From Marinobacter sp. JH2 (GTDB taxonomy: Bacteria > Pseudomonadota > Gammaproteobacteria > Pseudomonadales > Oleiphilaceae), in contig NZ_CP037934.1 in NCBI RefSeq assembly GCF_004353225.1, forward strand, positions 1,984,001 through 2,048,000: DNA of 64,000 nt. The letters are read 5' to 3'. Below the pieces are notes generated by a model. The model made no database searches. It saw only the letters and a list, made by a program, of their open reading frames with translations, and was not told where the DNA came from. Positions within the stretch are counted from its first letter, which is position 1. Every line of letters begins with the position of its first letter. Shown here one piece after another: positions 1-11,600 of this stretch. The position numbers and the translations under genes are program-made.

Positions 1-697
1 CATCGCCCTGACGAATCGCCAGAGTAATCTCTACATCCAAACCAGACAGCATGGTTTCCGCTTTATTGAGCTGCGCCCAGTTTTCAGCGGTATCGGCACC
101 CACCATCACCAAATGCAGCGGAATGCCACGTAAAACCGGGCTGACCGCCAACATTTCCACACCCTTGAACGCGGTTGCACTGCCGTCAAACGCCAGCATG
201 GCCGTTTTCGGCTCGGCGTATTCATCGGGTACCAGCAAGATCGAGCGTTCAACGCTGCGAATCACGGTTTCCAGCTGGCTGCCGATGTGCAGGTTACTGT
301 CTGAACTGCTTTCACCGTGCAAACCCATCACAAACAATCGCGTGTCGTTTTCCAAAGCAACGAGAGATTCTGAAAGGTTGCCATGCCGCTGGCGTTTGAC
401 GACTTCGTTTGTACCAGAGGCTTTAACTCGAATTTCAGCCTCATCCAGCATGTGGTGCCCGTGCTCGAGTGCCAACTTGGAACGTTTACGATCCAGTTCA
501 GCCAGCTCCGTCAGCAGTTGCTCACGGCTACCCAAACCAATGTTACCCGCCAAATCCGGCTCTGACGGATACCGCTCGTCATCCAGAATGTGCAACAACA
601 TTAAGGGCGCTTCCATGTGCCGGCTTGCCCAAGCTGAATAATCGCACACAGCGTGCACAGCTCTGGAGCCGTCAATACAGGCTACTACTCTTAACAT
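1..697 (-). CDS. Universal stress protein, two UspA domains (3' end cut by window)
   Basis: The reading frame is open from the ATG at 697 to the window edge, giving about 232 residues without a stop. It begins MLRVVACIDGSRAV, the usual first strand and phosphate-loop region of a UspA domain. A first domain runs to about residue 155 and a second starts near residue 165 (ILLVPDEYAEPKTAMLAFDGSATA), so this is a tandem UspA protein. A ribosome-binding site (AAGGCGAGA) precedes the ATG. Only 28 bp separate it from the upstream SulP transporter on the same strand, so the two are probably co-transcribed. Family members are cytosolic nucleotide-binding stress proteins; pairing with SulP suggests a link to anion or bicarbonate balance, which is inference. 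The C-terminus is not visible. Confidence 0.88.
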   Translation of the reverse strand, partial: MLRVVACIDGSRAVHAVCDYSAWASRHMEAPLMLLHILDDERYPSEPDLAGNIGLGSREQLLTELAELDRKRSKLALEHGHHMLDEAEIRVKASGTNEVVKRQRHGNLSESLVALENDTRLFVMGLHGESSSDSNLHIGSQLETVIRSVERSILLVPDEYAEPKTAMLAFDGSATAFKGVEMLAVSPVLRGIPLHLVMVGADTAENWAQLNKAETMLSGLDVEITLAIRQGD

Positions 698-725
698 GTC
701 TGTCTCGCCTTGGTCAGAATTCTGT

Positions 726-2213
726 TTAGTGCCCCATAAGCTGGTCTACAGCTTCAGGCTTATCGTGTAAACCGAACCGGTCAACAATGGTCGCGCTGGC
801 CTCGTTCAAGCCAATCACCTCGACATCAGCCCCTTCCCGGCGGAATTTGATCACGGCCTTATCCAAGGCACCCACTGCGGTAATATCCCAAAAGTGAGCG
901 CGGCTAAGATCAATCACAACATTATCAACCGCTTCTTTGAAGTCAAAGGAAGCAGTAAACTTTTCTGACGAACTGAAGAACACTTGTCCGGTGACGGTAT
1001 AACGGCGAGTGTGGGTTGCTTCGTCCAGTTCGGAAGTCACTGCCATGTAATGGCCCACTTTGTTGGCGAAGAACAAAGAAGCCAACAGTACGCCCGCAAG
1101 TACTCCAAACGCCAAGTTGTGAGTAGCCACCACAACCACCACCGTCACTACCATGACAATATTAGTCGAAAGCGGATGTTCCTTCAGATCCCTGATGGAC
1201 GTCCAGCTGAAGGTACCGATAGACACCATAATCATAACAGCGACCAGTGCAGCCATCGGAATTTGGACCAACCACTCATCAAGAACCAACACCATCACCA
1301 GCAAAAAGAGGCCCGCTGTCAGCGTCGATAAACGGCCACGGCCGCCCGATTTAATATTGATCACAGACTGGCCAATCATTGCACAACCAGCCATTCCGCC
1401 CAGCAAACCTGAGCCAATGTTAGCGATGCCCTGCCCTCTGCATTCCCGGTTACGATCACTGGTGGTATCCGTCAGATCATCTACGATGGTTGCGGTCATC
1501 ATGGATTCCAGCAAACCCACCACAGCCAGACCGGCAGAATACGGCAGAATAATCATTAGTGTTTCGAGGTTGAACGGTACATCGGGCCACAAGAAAATCG
1601 GCAGGGTATCCGGTAGCTCACCCATATCGCCCACCGTGCGGATGTCCAGGTTAAGGAGCATGGCCACAGCCGTCATGGAGATAATGCACACCAAGGGCGA
1701 CGGAATCATCTTGCCCACCTTGGGCACATAGGGGAACAAATAAATAATACCGAGCCCAGTCGCCGTCATGGCATAAACGTGCCAGGTCACGTTGGTGAGT
1801 TCTGGCAACTGAGCCATAAAAATCAGAATCGCCAGCGCGTTCACGAAGCCCGTCACCACCGAACGCGATACAAAACGCATCAAGCTGCCCAATTTCAAAT
1901 AGCCAGCCGCTATCTGAAACACGCCGGTCAGAAGCGTCGCGGCCAACAAGTACTGCAGTCCGTGATCCTTTACCAAGGTCACCATGAGCAGCGCCATGGC
2001 GCCAGTCGCGGCCGAAATCATACCTGGGCGACCACCCACGAAGGCTATAATAACGGCAATACAAAACGACGCGTAAAGTCCGATTTTCGGGTCCACACCG
2101 GCAATGATCGAGAAGGCGATGGCTTCAGGAATCAAAGCCAAAGCCACCACAATGCCGGACAGCAAGTCGCCTCGAATGTTCGAGAGCCAATCTTGTTTGA
2201 GAGAGTTCACCAT
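726..2213 (-). CDS. SulP family inorganic anion transporter with STAS domain
   Basis: A 495-residue inner-membrane protein. It starts [20 protein letters not shown] and continues with the SulP core ([25 protein letters not shown]), then about ten to twelve hydrophobic segments to roughly residue 385. A C-terminal cytosolic STAS domain follows at about 400-490 ([20 protein letters not shown]). The SLC26/SulP family carries sulfate, bicarbonate or other anions, often with sodium or protons. The substrate cannot be read from sequence; the short bacterial form next to a universal stress protein resembles BicA-like bicarbonate transporters. It is first in a two-gene unit with the Usp gene. The upstream spacer is shared with the divergent MgtC/DUF4010 gene. 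Confidence 0.93.
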   Translation of the reverse strand: MVNSLKQDWLSNIRGDLLSGIVVALALIPEAIAFSIIAGVDPKIGLYASFCIAVIIAFVGGRPGMISAATGAMALLMVTLVKDHGLQYLLAATLLTGVFQIAAGYLKLGSLMRFVSRSVVTGFVNALAILIFMAQLPELTNVTWHVYAMTATGLGIIYLFPYVPKVGKMIPSPLVCIISMTAVAMLLNLDIRTVGDMGELPDTLPIFLWPDVPFNLETLMIILPYSAGLAVVGLLESMMTATIVDDLTDTTSDRNRECRGQGIANIGSGLLGGMAGCAMIGQSVINIKSGGRGRLSTLTAGLFLLVMVLVLDEWLVQIPMAALVAVMIMVSIGTFSWTSIRDLKEHPLSTNIVMVVTVVVVVATHNLAFGVLAGVLLASLFFANKVGHYMAVTSELDEATHTRRYTVTGQVFFSSSEKFTASFDFKEAVDNVVIDLSRAHFWDITAVGALDKAVIKFRREGADVEVIGLNEASATIVDRFGLHDKPEAVDQLMGH

Positions 2214-2442
2214 GGTTGGGGATATCCAGTTACACAGAAAAAATAAACAGTCACATGCGCAGCGAAAACAGCGCGGCGAAAACCTAGGGAAGGCGGATTA
2301 CTAAAGATTTTGGGGCGCGAATATTATCAGAAACCGCTCAAAAAAGTAACAAACCGCATAACCACGCGCGTCAAAGGTGACCCCGCATCGGGTAATTGCC
2401 TAAAATGGTATGCAACAACGTGTTTTCGAACGGAAAGCCTAC

Positions 2443-3723
2443 ATGGATGAACTAGCAAGCCAGTTTATTGCCTCAAACCAGACCGCCATTCACCTCGCGC
2501 TGGCATTGCTGCTTGGCGCAATCGTTGGCTTGGAAAGAGGCTGGGGTGCCCGAGATCAGAAAGCCGGTGAGCGTATTGCTGGCATTCGAACTTTTTCCCT
2601 GATTGGTTTTCTTGGTGGCCTATCAGCAGTACTGTCCTCCGAAATCAGCGTTTGGGCATTCCCGGCCCTCCTATTTTGCGTCACGGCCATCGGGTTGGTT
2701 GCCTACCGAGAAAGATTGCGACACGTTCAAAACTTCAGCATCACCGGCCTGATCGGCATGCTCCTGACCTTCTGCTTTGGGGCCATAGCCGTGGCCGTCG
2801 ATCCGGTTATTGCCATTGCTGCCGCCGTCATCACCGCCCTCATCCTCGACAACAAACAAGAAATCCATAACTGGGTGAGAAAACTGCAAGCCCATGAACT
2901 GGATGCCGCACTCAAGCTGCTGCTTATTTCCGTTGTCATGCTGCCACTGCTACCCAACGAACGATTGGGACCGGGAGGCGTACTGAACCCTCGGGAAATC
3001 TGGTGGATGGTGGTCATGATTGCCTCCATATCGTTTGTCGGCTATTTCGCAATGCGAGTTGCAGGCACCCGAAAAGGCATTTTGTTCACCAGCCTTTTTG
3101 CCGGGCTAAGCTCATCCACAGCGCTGACTTTGCACTTTGCCCGTCAATCCAAGCAAGCTCCGGAATTAAACCCCCAGTTTGCCGCCGGCATTCTCATTGC
3201 CTGCGGCACCATGTTCCCGCGGATTCTGATGTATTGCCTGATCATCAACCCCGCGCTATTACCGCAACTGACTTGGCCTGTGCTGCTTATGACGGCGCTT
3301 TTGTATGGACCGGCGTTCTACATCTGGCAAAAGCACACGACCGACGAATCCATCAGCCAACCGCGCCTGACCCAAAACCCGTTGAATCTCGCATCCGCGC
3401 TGGTCTTTGGCGTATTGCTGACGGCGATCTTACTGCTGGGTGAATTCCTCAAAGAAGCGTTCGGCGATGCCGGCATTTATGCGTTGGCTGCCACGTCGGG
3501 GGTGGCCGATGTCGACGCTATCACGCTCTCGCTTACCCGCATGTCTAACAATGGTCTGGGCATGGAAGCCGCAGTTTTAGGGATTGTTGTTGCCGCCTCA
3601 GTGAACAATCTTGTGAAGTCAGGCATTGCCTGGATCCTTGGCAATCGCAACATTGGTATGTTGGTGGCCGGCCCGATGATTCTCTCGCTCGCTGCAGGGT
3701 TTGGAACAGCGTGGCTGCAATAA
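2443..3723 (+). CDS. MgtC/SapB family membrane protein with DUF4010 domain
   Basis: I place the start at the ATG at 2443 (MDELASQFIASNQ), which has GGAAAG five bases upstream; an ATG at 2410 would add 11 residues but lacks a good ribosome-binding site. The 426-residue product has an N-terminal MgtC-like domain with the GxxxGxER signature followed by RIAGIRTFSLIG. A second membrane domain of the DUF4010 type spans about residues 175-400. MgtC proteins act in the inner membrane in magnesium-limited growth, but the DUF4010 fusion has no settled function. It stands alone and is divergent from SulP. About 145 bp without a gene follow before the TerB-DnaJ gene. Confidence 0.85.
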   Translation: MDELASQFIASNQTAIHLALALLLGAIVGLERGWGARDQKAGERIAGIRTFSLIGFLGGLSAVLSSEISVWAFPALLFCVTAIGLVAYRERLRHVQNFSITGLIGMLLTFCFGAIAVAVDPVIAIAAAVITALILDNKQEIHNWVRKLQAHELDAALKLLLISVVMLPLLPNERLGPGGVLNPREIWWMVVMIASISFVGYFAMRVAGTRKGILFTSLFAGLSSSTALTLHFARQSKQAPELNPQFAAGILIACGTMFPRILMYCLIINPALLPQLTWPVLLMTALLYGPAFYIWQKHTTDESISQPRLTQNPLNLASALVFGVLLTAILLLGEFLKEAFGDAGIYALAATSGVADVDAITLSLTRMSNNGLGMEAAVLGIVVAASVNNLVKSGIAWILGNRNIGMLVAGPMILSLAAGFGTAWLQ

Positions 3724-3868
3724 TGCTTCACGGCCTTCAACAGGACTATGCAAACCACATTATTGACATTCAATGCCCCGTAGCTCACGCAAATGAAAGC
3801 CTGTTCATGAAGCCGAGCTAAAAAACCCGTATATTTCAGCTATTGATAATGACTTGAAGGAAACCCGA

Positions 3869-4651
3869 ATGCTGTTCGCAATGATTTTTGGTGGCCTGAT
3901 CGGTTACGCCTTTGGCCGCTTTCCAGGCTTTTTGGTTGGCGCTGCGATTGGCGCTTTCTTGTTTCAGCGTTTGAAAAGCAAGCTGGTCGGCGGCTTGCAG
4001 AACATTCAGCAGAATTTCATCGAATCGGCATTCTCAGTCATGGGTGCTCTATGCAAAGCCGATGGTGTTGTCAGCCGAGACGAAATTCAGATGGCTGAAA
4101 CCATGTTTGTGCGTTTCCGCTTGAACGAAGAGCAAAAAGCCATCGCCAAAGCAGCGTTTAATCGCGGCAAACAATCGGATTTCGATCTGGATGCAACGCT
4201 TCAGCGCTTTCTTGCTGCTTCAGGGCGACAGCCGGCTCTGCTGCAAATGTTCCTTCAGATTCAAGTATCCGCAGTAGCCGCTGATGGCCAAGTGCATCCC
4301 GCCGAACATGAAATGCTGCTTCGTATTGCCAGAGGTTTAGGGTTGCCTGAAAGCCAAGTGGACCAACTCGAAGCTATGTTACGCGGCGCTCACGCTGGCC
4401 AATCGGGCAGCAGCTCGAACTATTCTACTGGCCAGCAACTGGATGATGCGTACAAAGTCCTCGGCGTTTCGCCAAGCTCCTCGGACACAGAAATCAAACG
4501 AACTTACCGTAAGTTGATGAGCGAGAACCATCCGGACAAACTGGCAGGTAAGGGCTTACCCGAAAGCATGCGCGAGATGGCAGAGGAGCGCACCCGGGAA
4601 ATCAGCCACGCCTACGACGTCATTAAGGAAGCCCGAAAAACAGCGTCTTGA
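3869..4651 (+). CDS. djlA: DjlA-like membrane co-chaperone (TerB plus DnaJ domain)
   Basis: The chosen start is the ATG at 3869, preceded by GAAGGAAA; a TTG 15 bases upstream is in frame but unlikely. The 260-residue product has an N-terminal glycine-rich transmembrane segment (LFAMIFGGLIGYAFGRFPGF). A TerB-like helical domain follows at about residues 50-175, then a short Ser/Gly linker. A C-terminal J domain (YKVLGVSPSSSDTEIKRTYRK) carries the HPD motif needed to stimulate DnaK ATPase. This order is that of DjlA, a type III membrane J protein. The length is close to E. coli DjlA (about 270). It is monocistronic, with a strong inverted repeat downstream. Confidence 0.9.
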   Translation: MLFAMIFGGLIGYAFGRFPGFLVGAAIGAFLFQRLKSKLVGGLQNIQQNFIESAFSVMGALCKADGVVSRDEIQMAETMFVRFRLNEEQKAIAKAAFNRGKQSDFDLDATLQRFLAASGRQPALLQMFLQIQVSAVAADGQVHPAEHEMLLRIARGLGLPESQVDQLEAMLRGAHAGQSGSSSNYSTGQQLDDAYKVLGVSPSSSDTEIKRTYRKLMSENHPDKLAGKGLPESMREMAEERTREISHAYDVIKEARKTAS

Positions 4652-4699
4652 GCCCAAAATGCCGCACGCTCCACAAAATTCGGCAACCGCTTTTTTTGT

Positions 4700-4733
4700 C
4701 GTGACGACATACCCAAAATGATATGTCGTCACG
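4700..4733 (+). terminator. Stem-loop downstream of the djlA-like gene
   Basis: Two perfect 12-base arms (CGTGACGACATA and TATGTCGTCACG) are separated by 10 bases, 48 bp after the djlA-like stop and 51 bp before the amidase ATG. A T-run precedes rather than follows the stem on the plus strand, and only TTTC follows it. It is therefore a poor intrinsic terminator and could instead be an operator or a processing hairpin. Confidence 0.4.
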
Positions 4734-4784
4734 TTTCTAGCTGGGTTATGGTCAAGGTTCGTCAAACACCTTTTGGAGTTCTGA

Positions 4785-6206
4785 ATGGACCACAAGCAAC
4801 CAACCCACTTTCACTGTTTTCAAGATGACGCTCTCGGCACCTCTGACGCAACTGAACTTGCGGACAGAATTCGCCGAGGCGAAGTATCTGCACTAGAAGT
4901 AACGAAAGCGGCAATTGCTCGGTCCAAGCAGGCACAGATAGCGCTCAACGGCGTCGCCACCGAAAGCTACGAGTGGGCGCTCAAACACGCTCAAACGGTG
5001 GATCCCACGAAATCACCGTTTGCGGGTGTGCCCACCTTTATCAAAGACAACCTAGACGTAAAAGACCTACCCAGTGGCCACGGGTCTGAAGCCGTTCCGC
5101 TCAGGCCTGCCGAGGCCACCAGCCCCTTTGCCGAACAGATGTTGGCACAAGGCTACGTGTGCCTTGGAAAAAGTACGCTGCCGGAATTTGGCTTCAATGC
5201 CTCTACCGAGTTTCCAAATGGCGAAGCCACCCGAAATCCCTGGAACCTGAATTACTCCTGTGGCGCATCCTCTGGTGGTTCCGCCGCCATGGTCGCGGCA
5301 GGCGTGGTCCCCATCGCTCATGCGAACGACGGTGGCGGCTCCATTCGCATTCCAGCAGCATGCTGTGGCCTCATTGGCCTGAAACCCACCCGAGGCCGTG
5401 TGGTGCTGAACGATTCGGCGAAGAGTGTGCCCGTAGACATCGTTAGCGACGGTGTCGTTACCCGCTCTGTACGAGACACCGCCGGTTTTTTATCTCATGC
5501 CGAGCAGTACTTCTACAACCAAAAGCTGCCCAAAGTCGGGCTCGTGCAGGGCCCCGGCAACAAACGCTTGCGAATTGGCTTGGTGTTAGATTCCATCAAC
5601 GGCCATCCTACGGATGACGAAACACGCCAAACCGTTGAGAAAACCGCGAAATTATTGGAAAGAGCGGGGCACACCGTAGAGCTGATGTCAGTACCGGTAG
5701 CAGACACATTCCCGAATGACTTTGCCTTGTACTGGGGCATGCTGGCTTTGGGCATGAGGCTCAAAGGGCGCCAGATCCTGCACCCTGATTTTGACAAGCG
5801 AAAAGTCACCAGTTTAACCAAGGGCCTGGACCGCCGTACCCGCAAACAGCTGTGGCGACTGCCCGGCGCCATTTGGCGTTTGAAACGGTCTTGGCATAAC
5901 TATGCTCGCGAGATGGCCAATTACGATGCGGTTTTAACACCTGTGCTCGGCCACACAACACCGAAGCTTGGCCATTTGAGCCCAACCGTGCGCTTTGACA
6001 CACTGTTTGAGCGTTTGAACGCCTACTCAAATTTCACGCCTTTGGCGAATGCCACTGGCGCCCCAGCGATTTCCGTGCCTATCGGCCTGACCGACAACAA
6101 CTTACCCATATCGGTACAATTCATGGCCAAACACGGCGGCGAGCGCACGTTGCTTGAACTGGCCTATACGTTAGAAGCCGAGCACGGTTTCCCCACCCTC
6201 GGCTAA
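4785..6206 (+). CDS. Amidase signature family hydrolase
   Basis: A 473-residue protein with the full amidase-signature catalytic set: Lys87 in the FIKDN stretch, the cis-Ser at about residue 162 in GASSGGSAAMVAAG, and the nucleophile Ser186 in NDGGGSIRIPA. A TTTTGGAG ribosome-binding site precedes the ATG. The family hydrolyses amide bonds in substrates from simple amides to Glu-tRNA(Gln), but no GatB or GatC partner is present, so a stand-alone amidase is more likely than GatA. The substrate cannot be deduced. There is no signal peptide. It ends four bases into the convergent truC-like gene. Confidence 0.92.
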   Translation: MDHKQPTHFHCFQDDALGTSDATELADRIRRGEVSALEVTKAAIARSKQAQIALNGVATESYEWALKHAQTVDPTKSPFAGVPTFIKDNLDVKDLPSGHGSEAVPLRPAEATSPFAEQMLAQGYVCLGKSTLPEFGFNASTEFPNGEATRNPWNLNYSCGASSGGSAAMVAAGVVPIAHANDGGGSIRIPAACCGLIGLKPTRGRVVLNDSAKSVPVDIVSDGVVTRSVRDTAGFLSHAEQYFYNQKLPKVGLVQGPGNKRLRIGLVLDSINGHPTDDETRQTVEKTAKLLERAGHTVELMSVPVADTFPNDFALYWGMLALGMRLKGRQILHPDFDKRKVTSLTKGLDRRTRKQLWRLPGAIWRLKRSWHNYAREMANYDAVLTPVLGHTTPKLGHLSPTVRFDTLFERLNAYSNFTPLANATGAPAISVPIGLTDNNLPISVQFMAKHGGERTLLELAYTLEAEHGFPTLG

Positions 6207-6922
6207 ACCGCAGAAAATAGGCTCAATACGTCCTGAAAGCTCTTCTCCAGTGGAGCATTCAGGACAACCTCGTCATCCGTTACCGGGTGCTGAAATCGTA
6301 GCTCCGTTGCCGCCAACAACAACCTGCCGTGGCCAAACCGTTCGGCAAAGTAACGATTATGCCGTCCCCTGCCATGATTGGCATCACCAATGATCGGGTG
6401 ATTGATATGCTTCATATGCCGACGCAGCTGATGCTTTCTCCCGGTTTTCGGGTATAGCTCCACTAAACTGTAGCGGCTGGTAGGGTATCGCTCGATTTCG
6501 ACAGGCAACTCGGTGGTTGCCAACCTTCGGTAACGAGTACACGCCTCCCGTAGCGGTTGCTCCTGCCCTTTCAGTCGCCGATCTTCCGGCTCATCCCTCA
6601 AAGCGTGATCAATCACGCCCGATTCCGGCGTCCAGCCACGCACCACCGCCTGATAGGTTTTAGCCACCGCCCCCGCCATCATCGCCTGCCCCATTATTCG
6701 CGCCGTTTCTGAATCACGCGCGAACAACAGCAAGCCAGACGTGGGCCGGTCCAACCGATGAATCGGATACACATGCTGACCGCCGTTTAATTCTCGCGCG
6801 TACTGCAATGCGAATTCCGTTTCATGTTTGTCAATGGGACTACGGTGAACCAACAACCCGGAAGGTTTATGGACCGCCAGTAGCCATTGGTCACAATAAA
6901 TTTCAAAAAGAGGGTTAAGCAT
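6203..6922 (-). CDS. truC: tRNA pseudouridine synthase, TruC-like (RluA family)
   Basis: A 239-residue enzyme when started at the ATG at 6922 (MLNPLFEIYCDQWLLAVHKP), which matches the usual TruC N-terminus. The frame can be extended to a TTG at 6991, but that lacks family similarity. The catalytic aspartate lies in IHRLDRPTSG (Asp58), and the later KTGRKHQLRRHMKHINHPIIGD block is typical of RluA-type synthases. E. coli TruC modifies U65 of tRNA(Ile) and tRNA(Asp); the SPID stretch after LLVHRS favours TruC over RluC or RluD. It lacks an S4 domain, as expected. It overlaps the convergent amidase gene by four bases. Confidence 0.88.
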   Translation of the reverse strand: MLNPLFEIYCDQWLLAVHKPSGLLVHRSPIDKHETEFALQYARELNGGQHVYPIHRLDRPTSGLLLFARDSETARIMGQAMMAGAVAKTYQAVVRGWTPESGVIDHALRDEPEDRRLKGQEQPLREACTRYRRLATTELPVEIERYPTSRYSLVELYPKTGRKHQLRRHMKHINHPIIGDANHGRGRHNRYFAERFGHGRLLLAATELRFQHPVTDDEVVLNAPLEKSFQDVLSLFSAV

Positions 6923-7031
6923 TTTCGTCAGTGGCCGATAATAGGGAGCTAACGACGACAGAAGCCTTCTGTTCGTTACAGTATTTCCCAATCATACCGC
7001 TCTAACCCTACTCGAAACAGGATTGTCTCCA

Positions 7032-8657
7032 ATGCAGTGGTACACCAAAAGTATCCTGAACCGAATTCTCACGGTTGTTTCTCTTGCCAATATTCTGATT
7101 GCCACAATGGCAGCTGTGTATTTCAACAGCTCTCTGAAAGTACAAGATCAATACGATCACTTGGTCAGCATCGAAATGGTCCAAGCGATACAGGCGCAAG
7201 ATATCTTGAGTGATTTCAAAACTCAGGTACAGGAATGGAAGAACGTCTTGATTCGCGGAGCGGACTCCGGCCAACGAGAAAAATATTGGAACAGATTTCA
7301 GAATGCTGAAGCGAAGATACAGCAGCAACTGGATCAACTGATTCCAGAACTAACAGATGCAGAAGCGAAAGCACTGATGCAGCAATTTCGAACCGCCCAC
7401 AAAGCGATGGGACGCGCGTATCGTCAAGGTTTTACCGATTTCAACGCTTCAAACTTTGATCACACCCTTGGCGATAATGCCGTTGCAGGCATCGACAGAG
7501 AGCCCAGCAAATTGATTGAAGATGCGTCCGAACATATTCACGAACATGCGGTTACCCGCTCCATTGAGTTACGCCAAGATTCCGCTACAGACACTTGGTT
7601 TATGGGCAGTTTGCTACTCGGCGCAATCCTTCTGGGCACACTCGCGTGCATGGTGGCCTTGGTTCGTTCTGTGGTACGCCCGACCCAAGAGCTCATCGGA
7701 AAACTGGACAAGATTGGTGCAGGCGATCTATCAGATCCTGTCACATTGAAGCGCCGCGACGAGCTTGGCCGGCTGGCTGATACCGCCCGCACCCTTCACC
7801 GTTTCCTGGCCGACACCGGCGAGTTGATGCAGCAGAACGCGGCTCAGCTTGCGGATACCGGCACCATGATCCGCACCAACGCGGATGCGGTTTCGAGTCA
7901 ATCTGATCAGGCGCATCAGCGTATCGATCAAATCGCCACCGCCATGAACGAAATGTCTGCCACGGCCCAGGATGTTGCGCAGCACGCAGCTTCTGTGGCC
8001 TCTCAGGTTGATGAAACCACCAACCAAACTCGGCACGCAGACGATCAGATCAACCTTGCGGTCAGTAGCATGAACCGTCTAACCGACCAAATTCAAAGCT
8101 CGAGTGAAACGGTAGCCGAACTGGCCGAAAGTGGTCAGCGTGTTGGTGATGTGATGCAGGTCATCCGAGAAATCGCCGACCAAACCAACCTTCTGGCGTT
8201 AAACGCCGCCATTGAGGCCGCGCGCGCGGGCGAAGCTGGTCGTGGGTTTGCGGTTGTTGCAGATGAAGTCCGTAACCTGGCGGCAAAAACGCAAGCTTCA
8301 ACGGTCGAAATCGACAGCATCATCGCCAATATTCAATCGGGCTCCAAGGATGCCACCGAATATATGCACGCCTCCGGCATTGTTGCCAAAGAAAGCAGCG
8401 ACTCTGTTGACGCCGTCAGGCAGACACTGGCAATCATCAACCAGCGCATGCTCAGCGTAAACGACGCGACCACTCAAGTTGCAACTGCCGCCGAAGAGCA
8501 AACCAGCGTCAGTGAGGATATCAACCGCAACGTAACAGAAGTAGCCGAGATCTCCGAAAGTATGTCAAAAGCCGCAGAGGCCAACTTACGTGCGGTTCCG
8601 GAACTAGAAGCCATGGCTGGCAAAGCCCAGGCCATTGCCCAACGCCTACAAAACTAA
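7032..8657 (+). CDS. Methyl-accepting chemotaxis protein
   Basis: The start is set at the ATG at 7032 ([20 protein letters not shown]) with AGGA upstream; a TTG nine bases earlier is in frame. The 541-residue receptor has a transmembrane helix at about 8-30 and a mostly helical periplasmic domain to about 190 that looks like a four-helix bundle. A second transmembrane helix ([20 protein letters not shown]) and a HAMP segment to about 270 follow. The cytoplasmic signalling domain has the conserved hairpin tip ([20 protein letters not shown]). There is no CheW-binding tail pentapeptide for CheR, and no che genes lie nearby. The ligand is unknown. It is convergent with the RND permease, with a 7-bp gap. 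Confidence 0.95.
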   Translation: MQWYTKSILNRILTVVSLANILIATMAAVYFNSSLKVQDQYDHLVSIEMVQAIQAQDILSDFKTQVQEWKNVLIRGADSGQREKYWNRFQNAEAKIQQQLDQLIPELTDAEAKALMQQFRTAHKAMGRAYRQGFTDFNASNFDHTLGDNAVAGIDREPSKLIEDASEHIHEHAVTRSIELRQDSATDTWFMGSLLLGAILLGTLACMVALVRSVVRPTQELIGKLDKIGAGDLSDPVTLKRRDELGRLADTARTLHRFLADTGELMQQNAAQLADTGTMIRTNADAVSSQSDQAHQRIDQIATAMNEMSATAQDVAQHAASVASQVDETTNQTRHADDQINLAVSSMNRLTDQIQSSSETVAELAESGQRVGDVMQVIREIADQTNLLALNAAIEAARAGEAGRGFAVVADEVRNLAAKTQASTVEIDSIIANIQSGSKDATEYMHASGIVAKESSDSVDAVRQTLAIINQRMLSVNDATTQVATAAEEQTSVSEDINRNVTEVAEISESMSKAAEANLRAVPELEAMAGKAQAIAQRLQN

Positions 8658-8664
8658 GCGGGCT

Positions 8665-11600
8665 TCATCCAGAGCGATCGATCAGCGCACGGAAGCGCTG
8701 ACCGGCCTTTTCACCCAACACCAGCAACGCGGGAGTCAGCAGCAAAGTAAGTAGAGTGGCGAAAGCCAGACCGCCTGCGATAGCACTCGACAACTGGGTC
8801 CACCACTGTGTAGACGGCGCCCCCAGTCCTAGTGACGGCTCCAGCAAGTTCACGTTGACGCCCAACACCATGGGCATCAGCCCGAGAATCGTGGTAGTGG
8901 CGGTTAACAACACCGGGCGGAAACGCAGGCAACCGGTTTCGAGTGCGGCGTCAAACGCTGCCATACCCTCTTGTTTCATCTGGTTGTAGGTATCAATCAG
9001 AATGATGTTGTTGTTTACCACGATACCCGCCAACGCAATTATGCCCATACCGACCATAACGATACCGAACGACTGGCCGTTCAGGAGTAAACCAAGCAAG
9101 ACACCGGCGGTTGATAGCACAATGGCGGAAAGGATCAGCAAGGTCTGGTACATGGAATTGAACTGGGTAAGCAGGATAAGCACCATCATGCAGATTGCCA
9201 CCAGAAAAGCAGTCAACAGGAAGGTCGAGGCTTGCTGTTGATCCTCATTTTCACCGCCAAATCGCAGCGTGACACCTTCCGGTGGTTCCGGCATTTCGTC
9301 TTGCAAGGTTCTCAGCAGCTCGTCCATGCGCCGGCCCGGTGCCACGTCCGATTTGACCGTGATGGTTCGCTGACCATCTACTCGGACAATGCTTCCCGTT
9401 TTATCACCAGGCTCCAAAGTCACGAACTGCGACAACGGCACCTGCCCCCGAGGCGTATTGATCGTCTGCCGCTGCAGGTGTTCAAGTTCACGCCAGTTAT
9501 TCGGTACCCGCACAGCAATATCCACTTCATCCCGAACGTCCTCTGGCCGGTATGTAGCCAAGACCATACCGTTCGTCACCAAACGCACGGCGCTGCCGAT
9601 GCTCAGTACATCGGTACCGAAACGCGCGGCGGCCTCACGGTCCACCTGTAGGCGCCATTCAATGCCCGGCAAGCTGCGATCGTCTTCAATATCGACAAAA
9701 CCGCCAATACTCTGCATGGCCTGCTCAATTTCATCAACGTAGTCATCAAGCTGCTCGGAATCCAAACTGCTGACTAATAGCTCAATCGGTTTGCCGTCTG
9801 CGGGGCCACCTTCCTGTTTCCGAAACTCCAGTGCAATGCCGGGAATACCCGAGGTGCGCTCGCGGAAGTCGTCCAATATTTCTGTTGCCGGTCGGCGCAT
9901 ATACCAGTCGGTGAACTGGAACTGCAAAACACCAATAACATCCGGAGCCATATTGGTGCCGGTGGACAACATGGAACGGGCATACAGGGCTTTCACTTCT
10001 GGCATATCCTGAAGATGGCTTTCCACCTCACGGACAATAGCATCGCGTTCCCAGACCGAAAGATCACCGCGAGCACGTACCTGAACCTGTGCCGAATCAG
10101 GCTCTACACTTGGGAAAAACTCAACGCCGTAGTTGAAGCGCCCATATGCCGCATAAATCAAAATAATGACCATCAAGGCTCCAAGGAGAGTCAGGCCGGG
10201 GCGCTGAAGAATGTTGCCCAAGGTGTTTCGGTAGGCTTTCATAATCCTACCCTCAACCGCATCCTCATGAACCCGCCGACCACCACTGACGCCGCCCATA
10301 ACCGGCAGGAACACAAGCGCCATCGCCAGTGAAGCCACCAAGCAGATCAGCACAGTCATCGGTAGGAACTTCATAAACTCGCCCACCACACCAGGCCAAA
10401 ACAGCAGGGGCACAAACACCGCCAACGTGGTTGCGGTTGATGCGATCACGGGCCACGCCATTCGGGAAGCGGCTTCAACCCATGCGACCTTTACCGGCTG
10501 GCCATCGGTCAGGTTACGATCCGCCAGTTCCGACACCACAATGGCACCGTCCACCAACATTCCAGCCACCAGAATCAAGCTGAACAACACCACGATGTTG
10601 AGCGTGAGCCCCATGCTCCAGATCACCAGAATACCGGTCAAAAACGCCCCGGGTATGGTGAGCCCCACCAACAGAGCCGAGCGCGCTCCCATGGCAGCAA
10701 TAACGACAATGAGCACCAAAACAATCGCGGTCACCACGTTGTTAAGCAAGTCAGAAAGCATGTCCTGAACCTCGTCTGACTGGTCCATGATGTAGCGAAT
10801 CTCCAGCGCTTCCGGCAGCTGAGGTTTCACTTGTTCAACCAACGAACGGACCTTATCGATGGTGGCAATAATGTTCGCCCCCGATCGCTTAGACACTTCC
10901 AGCACCAATGCCGGTTCGTTGTTGATGCGCGCAAACCCGGTTGGATCTTTGAATGTCCGCTGCAGCATAGCGACATCACCGAAGGTAACGACCGTGTCGC
11001 CATCCACCTTGATCGGCATCGACATAACGTCTTCAACTGACTCAATAACACCTGGCACCTTCAACGACATTCGGCCATTTCCAGTGTCCAGTGAACCCGC
11101 GGCCACCAGCCGGTTGTTTCGGCTCACCATGGAAGCGAGTTCATTGAAATCAATGCCGTAGCTTTCCAACACCTGCGGATCCACAACGATCTCCAAAAGA
11201 TCTTCCCGATCCCCCCCTATGTCGACTTCCAATACTTCGGGCACGGCCTCTATGGCATCCTGAAAACGTCGGGCTATCGTGATCAATTCACGTTCTGACA
11301 AGGGGCCAGAAAGACCGATGGAAAGTACCGGAAACAGAGAAACATTGATTTCGTGAACGCGAGGCTCATCGGCTTCTTGAGGCAGATTACTACGTGCGGT
11401 ATCGACCTTTTCTCGCACATCCTGCAAAGCTTTGTCGGCATCAAAGCCGGCATCAAATTCCAGCATGACCGACGCATGACCTTCAGAAGCGTTGCCCCGC
11501 ATCTCCTTAATACCTTCAAGGGAGCGCAGCTCTTGCTCCATGGGGCGAACGAGCAATCGCTCAGCATCTTCCGGACTGATCCCGTCCAGAGTCATAGCAA

